Shown piece by piece: positions 34,580 to 43,896 of a DNA stretch of 61,846 nt (position 1 is its first letter; every line of letters starts with the position of its first letter). Under the pieces are notes generated by a model. It did not search any database and was not told the DNA's origin. It was given only the letters and a program-made list of their open reading frames with translations. The position numbers were made by a program, and so were the translations under genes. The stretch is from Actinomycetota bacterium (GTDB lineage Bacteria; Actinomycetota; Acidimicrobiia; Spongiisociales; UBA11373): positions 1-61,846 of the forward strand of contig JAHLKU010000008.1 in the NCBI GenBank assembly GCA_020444505.1. The letters run 5' to 3'.

Positions 34580-36499
34580 ATGCGACGCATCGGCACCGCG
34601 GCCCTCGCCGCGGCACTGCTGACGGCGGGCTGCTCGTTCCCCTCGTCGGGGACCACGACGACGACCCTGCCGCCGACCACCACCACGACGACCGTCCCCG
34701 CGCTCGCCACCGAGGACCAGGTCGGGGCGATGGACGCCGTGCAGGCGCTCCTCGACGCCTGGGCGGCCGGCGACTTCCCCGCCGTCCGCGCCGTGTCGCC
34801 CGACGCCGAGCACGACCTGCTCGGGCTGCACGTGGCGTGGTCCGGGGGCCTCGGCGTGCTGGCTGCCGAGTACCGCACCACCGGGGCCGCGCTCGTCGGC
34901 GGCGACGTCGTGGTCTCCTACCGGGCCACGCTCGACCTGGGGACCGCCGGCGAGTGGACGTACGAGGGCTCCCTCGTCGCAGTGCAAACGGCAGGAGGGT
35001 GGCAGGTGCCCTGGACCTCGACCGTGCTGCACCCGGCCCTCGACGAGGGCGACACGCTGGCGCTTGCCCGCACCTGGCCGGAGCGCGCCGCCATCCTGGG
35101 CAATCGCGGCATCACCCTCGTCACCGACCGCGCCGTGAAGACGATCGGGGTGGTGCCCGGCAGGGTCGACGACGAGGAGGCGCTGCTCGCCGCCCTGGAG
35201 GAGTACGCCGGGGTCCCCGCGGCCACCGTGCTGCGGGAGATCGGCCGCCCGGCGGTGCAGCCCGACTGGTTCGTGCCGGTGGGGTGGATGCCGCTCGTGG
35301 ACTACCTGGCGGTCCAGTCCCAACTCGAGGCCGTGCCCGGCCTCGCCATGCGGGACGACACGGCCCGGCTCCCCCCCGCCGACCCCTTCGCCGACCACGT
35401 CCTCGGCACCACCGGCCCCATCACCGCCGACCTGCTCGACGAGCTCGGCGAGCCGTACCGGGCCGGGGACGTCGTCGGGCTGACCGGGCTGGAGCGCGAA
35501 CTGGAGCGGACCCTGGCGGGGCACCCGTCGTTCGAGGTGCAGCGCGTCAACCAGTTCGGGCGTGTCGTCGAGGTGCTGCACACCGTGGACGGCGTGGCCG
35601 CCACGCCGGTGCGGACCACGCTGTCGGCGGACGCGCAACTGGCCGCGGAGGCCGCGCTGGCCGACGTCGAGCACCCGGCAGCGCTCGTCGCGGTGGACGT
35701 GGAGACCGGGAGCATCCGGGCCATCGCCAGCCGGCCCCTCGACGGCTTCAACCGGGCCGCGCTCGGCCTCTACCCGCCCGGGTCCACCTCCAAGGTGGTC
35801 ACCGCCTACGGCGTGCTGACGGCGGGGTACGAGGCCGGCACCGGGGTGCCCTGCCCCGCCTCGGTGGAGATCGGCGGCCGCGAGTTCACCAACGCCGGCG
35901 ATGCCGACCGCGGCGAGGTCACCCTCGCCCGGGCGCTCGCCGTGTCGTGCAACACCACCTTCGCTTCGCTCGCCGCCGAGGTGCTCGGAGGGCAGGGCCT
36001 CGCCGACGCCGCGGCCAACTTCGGATACGGGTCGGGGTACGGGCTGGCGATCGACATCGCCGTGCCCTCCTACCCCGCGCCGGCCGGGGACGCCGACACC
36101 GCCGCCGCCGGGATCGGCCAGGGCGCGGTGCAGGTGACGCCCCTGCACCAGGCGACGATCGCCGCCGCGGTGGCAGCCGGCGAGTGGAAGCCGCCGCTGC
36201 TGCTGGAGTCGGAGATCCCCGGCGCCCCCCTGCCGCTGGACCCGGGCGCCGCCGCCGCCCTCGGCGAGATGATGCGGCTGGTGGTCACCGACGGCACCGG
36301 CACCGCCGCCGACGTCGCCGGCGAGGAGGTGCACGGCAAGACCGGCTCGGCGGAGTGGTCGGAGACCGAGCCCACGCATGCCTGGTTCATCGGCTACTGG
36401 GACGGCCTCGGCTTCACCGTGGTGGTGGAGTCGGGCGGCGCCGGCGGGTCCGCCGCCGCACCCATCGCCGCCGCCTTCGTGGAGGCGCTGGCGGGCTGA
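34580..36499 (+). CDS. penicillin-binding protein, class B-like lipoprotein
   Basis: A 639-residue exported lipoprotein (LLTAGC lipobox, then a Thr-rich stretch). Domains: MecA-type N-terminal region (about 44-150), a dimerisation-like region to 330, and a transpeptidase domain with SxxK at Ser402-Lys405 (STSK), SxN at 456-458 (SCN) and KTG at 587-589. These are the active-site residues of a D,D-transpeptidase that cross-links peptidoglycan. It lacks a membrane anchor other than the lipid. ATG 34580 was chosen to start the signal sequence. It follows tam by 25 bases. Confidence 0.9.
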   Translation: MRRIGTAALAAALLTAGCSFPSSGTTTTTLPPTTTTTTVPALATEDQVGAMDAVQALLDAWAAGDFPAVRAVSPDAEHDLLGLHVAWSGGLGVLAAEYRTTGAALVGGDVVVSYRATLDLGTAGEWTYEGSLVAVQTAGGWQVPWTSTVLHPALDEGDTLALARTWPERAAILGNRGITLVTDRAVKTIGVVPGRVDDEEALLAALEEYAGVPAATVLREIGRPAVQPDWFVPVGWMPLVDYLAVQSQLEAVPGLAMRDDTARLPPADPFADHVLGTTGPITADLLDELGEPYRAGDVVGLTGLERELERTLAGHPSFEVQRVNQFGRVVEVLHTVDGVAATPVRTTLSADAQLAAEAALADVEHPAALVAVDVETGSIRAIASRPLDGFNRAALGLYPPGSTSKVVTAYGVLTAGYEAGTGVPCPASVEIGGREFTNAGDADRGEVTLARALAVSCNTTFASLAAEVLGGQGLADAAANFGYGSGYGLAIDIAVPSYPAPAGDADTAAAGIGQGAVQVTPLHQATIAAAVAAGEWKPPLLLESEIPGAPLPLDPGAAAALGEMMRLVVTDGTGTAADVAGEEVHGKTGSAEWSETEPTHAWFIGYWDGLGFTVVVESGGAGGSAAAPIAAAFVEALAG

Positions 36500-36528
36500 G
36501 CGGCGGGGCGCCCGTAGGCTGTGGCCCC

Positions 36529-37049
36529 ATGGCACCCACCCCACCCTGCTACGACCACGTGATCGACCTGCGGGCCACCCGCAACTTCCTGCCCGACGCG
36601 GTGACCCCCGAGCACCTGGCCGCCATCCTCGAGGCGGCCCGCTGGACCGGGTCGTCGAAGAACACCCAGCAGTGGGAGTTCATCGTGGTGGACACCCCCG
36701 AGGGCCTGGAGGCGCTGGCGTCGGCCGGCACGTTCACGCGGCCCGTCCTCAACTCAGCGCTCACCGTCGCCCTGGTGTGGCCGCCCGACGGCTACGAGTT
36801 CGACATCGGGCGGGCCGCCCAGAACCTGATGCTGGCGGCCGACGCGCTCGGCGTCGCCTCCTGCCCGATCACCCTGCACGACGAGGACCGCGCTCGCGAG
36901 GTGCTGGGCGTCCCCGCCGGGCACCGCTGCCGCTACGCCGTGGCGCTGGGGTACCCCGACCCGGAGGCGGAGGCCGCCGAGCGCCGGGAGCGCCGGGCGG
37001 CCGGGAAGACGGGCCGCAAGCCGCTGGACGAGGTGGTGTCGAAGGGCCG

Positions 37050-37062
<13 letters not shown>
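36529..37062 (+). CDS. nitroreductase family protein
   Basis: A 177-residue FMN-dependent nitroreductase-like protein. It opens HVIDLRATRNF, where the Arg binds the FMN phosphate, followed by ILEAARWTGSSKNTQQWEF, and ends with GYPDPEAEAAERRERRAAGKTGRKPLDEVV, typical of the subfamily. The electron acceptor is unknown. It follows the penicillin-binding protein on the same strand by 29 bases and its stop overlaps the convergent glucosidase gene by 13 bases. Confidence 0.85.
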
Positions 37063-38648
<1,586 letters not shown>

Positions 38649-38658
38649 GGCCGGCAGC

Positions 38659-39228
38659 CTAGGCCCCGTCCCCGGGCCCCCCGTCCCCGGGGCCCCCGTC
38701 CCCGGCGAGGCCCAGCCTCCCGAGCACCCTGCGGACCCACCCGGGACGGTGCCGCTCGCCGTCGCCGTCGGCAAGGCCCTGCCCGGCGGGCGCCTCCGGC
38801 GCCGGGGCCGACCCGAGCGAGGCGTCCAGGCACTCGGCGACGCCGTCGGCCAGTCGGTAGGCGGCCTCGGCGATCAAGCGGCTCATGTCCGCCACCTCGC
38901 CGCTCAGGTGCAGGTCGGCCTCGACGCGGACCGTCGAGAACAGCCCGTCCTCCTCCACGCTCAGCAGCAGCGTCGCCCGCCCCCTGCCCCGGCCGGCGCG
39001 CTCCACCCCCCTGGCCTCCACGGTGACGGTGCGGGCGCGCCGGTCGCTGGCGACGGCGGCGCTGCCGTCGAACACCAGGTGGCGTGCCTCGACGTCGATG
39101 GCGAGGCTCCCCCCGTCGGGCCCTGCGATCTCCACCCCGGGCACGCACCCGGCGCCGTCGGGCGAAGCCAGGCGGGCCCACACCTCGGCAGCCGGGTGCC
39201 CGACGCCGAAGTCCGCCCGCAGCCGCAT
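38659..39228 (-). CDS. CoxG/SRPBCC domain protein
   Basis: A 189-residue protein. The first 145 residues form an SRPBCC fold as in CoxG of carbon monoxide dehydrogenase operons, though LVFDGSAAVASD and EVADMSRLIAEAAYRLADG are only general matches. The C-terminal 40 residues are Gly/Asp/Pro repeats (GGPGDGGPGDGA). CoxG is thought to anchor or mature molybdenum hydroxylases at the membrane. The ATG is one base after the xdhC stop (TGA-C-ATG), so the two are coupled. No CO dehydrogenase structural gene is in the window. Confidence 0.75.
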   Translation of the reverse strand: MRLRADFGVGHPAAEVWARLASPDGAGCVPGVEIAGPDGGSLAIDVEARHLVFDGSAAVASDRRARTVTVEARGVERAGRGRGRATLLLSVEEDGLFSTVRVEADLHLSGEVADMSRLIAEAAYRLADGVAECLDASLGSAPAPEAPAGQGLADGDGERHRPGWVRRVLGRLGLAGDGGPGDGGPGDGA

Positions 39229-39229
39229 G

Positions 39230-40327
39230 TCAGACGTCCGCCTCGCCGGGGCGCTGCCGGTGGATGCGCCCCTCCCTGCCCCGCAGCGCTTCGCCGGTGC
39301 CGGACCGGTGCCGGGACGCGATCATCTCCGCCAGGATCGACACGGCCACCTCGGCGGGGCGCTCCGCCCCGATGTCGAGGCCCACCGGGCCGTGGATGCG
39401 GCCGGTGTCGGCCTCTCCCCACCCCTCGGCGGCCAGCCGCTCGATGCGCTTGGCGTGGGTGCGGCGGCTCCCCATCGCCCCGACGTAGCGGGCGGGCGAG
39501 GAGAGGACCAGCGGCAGCAGGGGCCCCTCCACCCTGGCGTCGTGGGTGAGCGACACCACGTAGGTGCGCTCGTCGAACGGCACCTCGGCTGCGACGTCGC
39601 CGGGCCATCCCACCACCACTCGCTCGGCGGCGGGGAAACGCTCCGCCGACGTGAACGCCGGGCGGGGATCGCACACCGTCACCCGGAACCCGGCCTGCGC
39701 CGCCATCGCCGACAGCGTGATCGCCACCTCGTCGGCGCCCCAGATCACCAGCCGGGGTGCCGGCGCCATCGTCTCGACGAACACCTCGTGGTCGCCGTAG
39801 GACAGGGTCACCGCCTGTTCCGTGTCGGCCAGGCGGACCGCATCGGCGCCCACGTCGGCGGTGGCGGCGGCGGGCAGCGACCCGGCCACCACGGCGCCGG
39901 AGGCATCGAGCACCGCCGCGGACCCCACCGCCGGACCGGCCACGACGGTCGCCAGCGAGCCGGGCGTCCCCGCCCGGGCCATCTCCAGCGCCGCCGACGG
40001 CACCTCGCCGCCGAGGCGCTCCACGAACACCTGGATGGTCCCGCCGCAGGCCAGCCCCACCTCGAAGGCCTCCTCGTCGGCGATGCCGTAGGTGACCAGC
40101 CGGGGGTCGGCGCCGTCGAGGATCGCCGAGGCGTGCAGGTACACGTCGTTCTCGACGCACCCGCCGCTCACCGATCCCCACATGCGCCCCGACGACGACG
40201 CCAGGAAGCGGGATCCCTCGGGGCGGGGTGCGGAACCGGCGACCCGGACCACGGTGGCGGAGGCGACGGCCTCCCCGTCGCCGGACCACTCCGCCCAGGT
40301 CTCCAATGCATCGCGCACGGCCGCCAT
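39230..40327 (-). CDS. XdhC/CoxF family molybdenum-cofactor insertion protein
   Basis: A 365-residue XdhC/CoxI-family protein. The N-terminal half has ATVVRVAGSAPRPEGSRFL and GSVSGGCVEN; the C-terminal half has a Rossmann-like domain (PRLVIWGADEVAI), and MGSRRTHAKRIERL followed by IHGPVGLDIGAERPAEVAVSILAEMIA. XdhC chaperones bind and sulfurate the molybdenum cofactor for xanthine dehydrogenase-type enzymes. It starts the coxG pair and is divergent from the DUF4015 gene at 40465. The client enzyme must be encoded elsewhere. Confidence 0.87.
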   Translation of the reverse strand: MAAVRDALETWAEWSGDGEAVASATVVRVAGSAPRPEGSRFLASSSGRMWGSVSGGCVENDVYLHASAILDGADPRLVTYGIADEEAFEVGLACGGTIQVFVERLGGEVPSAALEMARAGTPGSLATVVAGPAVGSAAVLDASGAVVAGSLPAAATADVGADAVRLADTEQAVTLSYGDHEVFVETMAPAPRLVIWGADEVAITLSAMAAQAGFRVTVCDPRPAFTSAERFPAAERVVVGWPGDVAAEVPFDERTYVVSLTHDARVEGPLLPLVLSSPARYVGAMGSRRTHAKRIERLAAEGWGEADTGRIHGPVGLDIGAERPAEVAVSILAEMIASRHRSGTGEALRGREGRIHRQRPGEADV

Positions 40328-40464
40328 GGCACGTCACTCTAGGGAAGGCGGCAGGGCCGGGCACCGGGAACCCGGCCGGCGGCGCCGGTCGTTGGGAGCA
40401 CGTGGTGTGTCCCCGCGCCGCCCCTATCCTGGGCGCGGCCGACGGCGACGCGAAAGGACCTGCC

Positions 40465-42009
40465 GTGTCGCGGCGCAGCGAGCTCTCCATCTTCAGTTCC
40501 GGGCCCGCCGGGTACCGGCGGCGTCGGCGCGTGCTGCCGGGCGTGAACGTCCGGTTGGTGATGGCGCTGGTGATCCTCGCGTCGCTGGGCATCTCGGCCT
40601 GGAAGCTGATCCCCTCGCTGTTCGAGGGCGAGAAGACCGTCGTGGCCATCCTCGGGACCGACGGGTTCCTGGCCGGGGCCGTGGTGGAGGGCCCCAACGG
40701 GGCGGTCACCTCCGCCGACGACGGCAGCGCCGCCCTCGAGTTCATCGCCCCCGCCACCCTGTACGTGTCGGCGCCCGGCTACGTGGACGGCTCGTTCCCG
40801 ATCGACGAGGTGCCGCTCGACCGGCAACTGCACCTGCAACTGGACCCGATCGTGGTGGCGGGGCGGGTCGTGGCCCCCAACGGCATCGGCGTGGCCGCCG
40901 TCGACGTCACCCTGGGCGACCTCGAGACCACCACCGACGAGTACGGCAACTTCGAGTTCGTCGAGGCACTCGCCGGCGAGGTGACGGCGTCCAAGACGGC
41001 CTGGACCAGCGCCAGCATGCAGTGGGACGGGCGGGCGACCCGCCTCGACCTGACGCTGGAGCCGTTCTTGGTCAAGGGGCTGCGGGTGGACGGCGTCGCC
41101 GCAGGCGACGACGAGAAGTACACCGAGATCCTCCGCATGGCCGAGTCCACCGCCGTCAACACCCTGATCTTCGACACGAAGGACGAGAAGGGCATCGTGC
41201 CCTACCTGTCCAACGTGCAGGAGGCGCGCGACATCGGGGCCGTCGCCGACCGCTACAGCCCCCGCGACGCGGTGGCCGCCGCCCACGAGCGCGGGCTCTA
41301 CACCATCACCCGCATCGTCACGTTCCAGGATCCGGTGCGGGCGCCGGTGCGCGACGACCTGGCGCTCCACACCACCTCGGGCGACATCTGGCGCACCGTG
41401 CAGGGCCTGGGGTGGATGGACCCCACCGACCGGGAGGCGTGGGAGTACCCGCTCGCCCTGGCCGCGGAGGCATGCGAGATCGGCTTCGACGAGATCCAGT
41501 TCGACTACGTCCGGTTCCCCACCGACGGCGACCTCAGCATCGTGGTCTACGACGAGCCGACGGACTCGGCCGCCGACCGTATCGGGACGGTCTCGGCGTT
41601 CCTGCAGGAGGCCCGCAGCCGCCTCCACGACCAGGGCTGTGCCGTGTCCGCCGACGTGTTCGCCATCATCCTGTCGGTGCCCGACGACCAGATGCTCGGC
41701 CAGCACGTCGAGGAACTGTCGTGGTCGGTGGATGCGATCTCGCCCATGATCTACCCGAGCCACTACGGCTCCGGGTGGCTGGGGCTGGACGTGCCCAACG
41801 ACCACCCGGACGTGGTCATCGGCAACGCCCTCGACGGCGGCATCCCCCGCCTGGCGGGCGGGGCGGTGATGCGGCCGTGGATCCAGGGCTGGGGCTACAG
41901 CGAGGCGCAACTGGAGGGGAGCATCGCCGAGGCCGAGCAACGCGGGGTCGGGTGGATGCTGTGGCACTCCAGCAGCGACCACATGAAGGAAGCGCTGCCG
42001 CTGGAGTAG
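40465..42009 (+). CDS. DUF4015 putative glycoside hydrolase, membrane-anchored
   Basis: A 514-residue protein with one membrane segment near residues 32-52 and an exported remainder. A carboxypeptidase-regulatory-like beta domain (about 60-195: VAGRVVAPNGIGVAAVDVTLGDLETTTDEYGNF) comes before a DUF4015 TIM-barrel (about 200-514) with NTLIFDTKDEKG, YTITRIVTFQDPV, GFDEIQFDYVRFP, and ISPMIYPSHYG. The DEIQFDYVRFP block holds probable catalytic acids. DUF4015 is in the glycoside-hydrolase-like group with unknown substrate. AAAGGA precedes the GTG. Confidence 0.8.
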   Translation: MSRRSELSIFSSGPAGYRRRRRVLPGVNVRLVMALVILASLGISAWKLIPSLFEGEKTVVAILGTDGFLAGAVVEGPNGAVTSADDGSAALEFIAPATLYVSAPGYVDGSFPIDEVPLDRQLHLQLDPIVVAGRVVAPNGIGVAAVDVTLGDLETTTDEYGNFEFVEALAGEVTASKTAWTSASMQWDGRATRLDLTLEPFLVKGLRVDGVAAGDDEKYTEILRMAESTAVNTLIFDTKDEKGIVPYLSNVQEARDIGAVADRYSPRDAVAAAHERGLYTITRIVTFQDPVRAPVRDDLALHTTSGDIWRTVQGLGWMDPTDREAWEYPLALAAEACEIGFDEIQFDYVRFPTDGDLSIVVYDEPTDSAADRIGTVSAFLQEARSRLHDQGCAVSADVFAIILSVPDDQMLGQHVEELSWSVDAISPMIYPSHYGSGWLGLDVPNDHPDVVIGNALDGGIPRLAGGAVMRPWIQGWGYSEAQLEGSIAEAEQRGVGWMLWHSSSDHMKEALPLE

Positions 42010-42016
42010 CCCCCCG

Positions 42017-43267
42017 TCAGCCGAGCCACCGCAGGAACCAGGCGGCCGCCAGCTCGCACACCCGCGCCAGCGCGCCCGGCTCCTCGAACAGGTGCCCGGC
42101 GCCCGGCACCACCGCCAGTTCGGCCCGCTCACCCAGGCCCCGCCGGGCGTCCTCGTTGAGCCCCACCACCGCCCCGTCCTCGCCGCCGACGATCAGCAGC
42201 ACCGGGGCCGCGACGGCGTCGAAGGACGGTTCGGCCAGGTCGGGGCGCCCGCCCCGGGACACGATCGCCGCCACGTCGTCGCGGCCGGCCGCCGCCGTCA
42301 GGGCGGCCGCCGCCCCGGTGCTGCTGCCGAAGTAGCAGGCCGGCAGGCGGGCCGCCCTCGGGGGCAGGTGGTCGTGCGCCGCGCCCAGGCGGGCGCCCAG
42401 TAGCGGGATGTCGAACACCCTCGCCCGGTCGCCGGCCTCGGCCGGGGTCAGCAGGTCGAAGAGCAGCGTCCCGAGCCCGGCGCGCTGCAGGGAGGCGGCG
42501 ACGGCCCGGTTGCGCGGGCTGAGCCGGCTGCTGCCGCTGCCGTGGGCGAACAGGACCACCCCCTTCGCCCCGGCCGGCACCGCCAGCGTGCCCGGCAGCA
42601 CCACGCCGCCGGCGGGGATCTCCACCTCCTCGGGAGCCGGCAGGGCGGCCGCCAGGGCGGCCAGCACCTCGTCGTCGGTGGTCTGGCGGAAGTCCCGGTA
42701 CGACGCACCCACCCCCAGCAGCATCGTCGGCGCCTCGACGCACACCAGGTCGTCCACCAGGCCGCGCATCTCGGCGGCCGTGTCTGCGGCGCCCACCGGC
42801 ACCGCCAGGATCACCCGCCCGGCGCCTCTGCGCCGCGCCGAGTCCACCGCGGCGCGCGCCGTGTAGCCGGTCGCCAGGCCGTCGTCCACCACCACGGCGT
42901 CCCTGCCCTCCAGCGGCACGGGCGGGGCATCGCCCCGGTAGGCGGTCCGGCGGCGATCCAGTTCGGCGTGCTCGCGGCGGATCACCTCGTCCAGGTGGCG
43001 GCGGCTCACCCCGAGCCTGCGGATCAGGTCCTCGTTGAGGACCGTCACCCCGGACTCGGCGACCGCCCCGATGCCGAGCTCCGGGTTGCCGGGCGCCCCC
43101 AGCTTGCGCACCACCACCACGTCGAGCGGGGCCTGCAGCGCCCTCGCCACCCCGGCGGCGACGATCACCCCGCCGCGGGGCAGGCCGAGGACGACGGCGT
43201 CGCCGTAGCCGCGCCCCACCATCGCCCTGCCCAGGACCTCCCCGGCGTGCACCCGGTCGGTGAACAT
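42017..43267 (-). CDS. phosphoribosyltransferase fused to alpha/beta hydrolase (dienelactone hydrolase-like)
   Basis: A 416-residue fusion. Residues 1-210 are a type I phosphoribosyltransferase: RHAGEVL-like start, VLGLPRGGVIVA and the PRPP loop VVVDDGLATGYTA. Residues 215-416 are an alpha/beta hydrolase: GVVLFAHGSGSS, nucleophile elbow FGSSTGAAAAL and VPGAGHLFEEPG for the catalytic His. Such fusions occur in several bacteria, usually called phosphoribosyltransferase or dienelactone hydrolase; the combined reaction is unknown. It faces the DUF4015 gene, 7 bases between the stops. Confidence 0.85.
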   Translation of the reverse strand: MFTDRVHAGEVLGRAMVGRGYGDAVVLGLPRGGVIVAAGVARALQAPLDVVVVRKLGAPGNPELGIGAVAESGVTVLNEDLIRRLGVSRRHLDEVIRREHAELDRRRTAYRGDAPPVPLEGRDAVVVDDGLATGYTARAAVDSARRRGAGRVILAVPVGAADTAAEMRGLVDDLVCVEAPTMLLGVGASYRDFRQTTDDEVLAALAAALPAPEEVEIPAGGVVLPGTLAVPAGAKGVVLFAHGSGSSRLSPRNRAVAASLQRAGLGTLLFDLLTPAEAGDRARVFDIPLLGARLGAAHDHLPPRAARLPACYFGSSTGAAAALTAAAGRDDVAAIVSRGGRPDLAEPSFDAVAAPVLLIVGGEDGAVVGLNEDARRGLGERAELAVVPGAGHLFEEPGALARVCELAAAWFLRWLG

Positions 43268-43390
43268 GCCCCCACCGTGGCAGCCGGGGGCCTCCCCGTC
43301 CAGGGGAGGAGGTCCCGCCCGGGACCCGAATGGTGACCTTTGCCCCTATTGGCGCCGCGCCGGCCGGTGCCACACTGGCGCCACATCTGA

Positions 43391-43550
43391 GGGGAACCCT
43401 CTCCTGTTTTCCCCGGCGACGGGGAGCGTGGCTTGGGGCCGGGTCGTAGGGCTGAGCACACAGCACCCCCTCCTGTGAGCGTCCGAGGTCCTCGCCCGGC
43501 CCCAACATCGTGTTCGGGCCGGCCGGGCCCCGGCGCCACCGGGGTGGCGC
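43391..43550 (+). ncRNA. candidate structured small RNA with C-rich loops
   Basis: The 300-base gap 43268-43567 holds no convincing gene. On the plus strand it can fold into a hairpin GGGGAA (43391-43396) / TTCCCC (43409-43414) with loop CCCTCTCCTGTT. Next comes a long stem of 11 perfect pairs, TTGGGGCCGGG (43433-43443) / CCCGGCCCCAA (43495-43505). Its tip is a second hairpin, CACAG (43459-43463) / CTGTG (43473-43477) with loop CACCCCCTC. Then comes the GC hairpin at 43533-43550. Both tips contain CTCCTGT/CCTCC, complementary to Shine-Dalgarno sequences. I do not recognise a known family, and the strand is uncertain. Confidence 0.3.
43533..43550. terminator. GC hairpin after the second tusA gene
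   Basis: GCGCCACC and GGTGGCGC form an 8-bp perfect stem around GG. It is 18 bases beyond the stop of the tusA-like gene at 43568 and would end the long minus-strand run; it could equally end a plus-strand RNA. Confidence 0.55.
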
Positions 43551-43567
43551 TCAGGCGGGCCGGGCGT

Positions 43568-43792
43568 TCACGCCTTGACGATCACGAACGACTGTGCGCC
43601 GTCTGTCTCGAAGGTCTCCTTGAGGTCGTACCCCATGTCGTCCACCCACGCCGGCACGTCGACGGCCGCCATGGGGTCGGTGGTCACCAGCTCGATGCTC
43701 TCGCCGATCCCGGCACGCCGCAGGGCCTCCGAGGCCCTGAGGATGGGGATCGGGCAGCGGGCATCGCGCACTTCGATGCGCTGATCGGCCAC
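43568..43792 (-). CDS. tusA: TusA-like sulfur carrier protein (second copy)
   Basis: A 74-residue TusA-family protein with the active cysteine Cys13 in ARCPIPILRASEAL, the strand ESIELVTTDPMAAVDVPAW, and the terminal FVIVKA. TusA proteins carry persulfide sulfur for tRNA thiolation, molybdenum cofactor or sulfur oxidation. GGAGGAAC precedes the GTG. It follows the tryptophanase-like gene by 104 bases and differs from the TusA that begins the hydrogenase run (53872). Confidence 0.85.
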   Translation of the reverse strand: MADQRIEVRDARCPIPILRASEALRRAGIGESIELVTTDPMAAVDVPAWVDDMGYDLKETFETDGAQSFVIVKA

Positions 43793-43896
43793 GGTTCCTC
43801 CCTCGTCCGGGGCGACTCCGCATGCCCCGTGTCCCGCGGAGTGTCGCATACGGGCCGGGGGTGTCAAGCACCTCCCGCCACCCCGGCGGAGGGTGC

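Noticed and set aside
43268-43508. A coding start on the minus strand preceded by AGGAGGGGG near 43465
   Set aside because: The frame that follows reads low-complexity Arg/Pro/Gly and runs out of frame through the phosphoribosyltransferase gene, so the purine run is better explained as the partner of the C-rich loop.
43268-43567. A known riboswitch, SRP RNA, RNase P or tmRNA in the gap
   Set aside because: No conserved core of these families (for example GGAAGGAAGCAGC or GAGGAAAGTCC) could be found on either strand.
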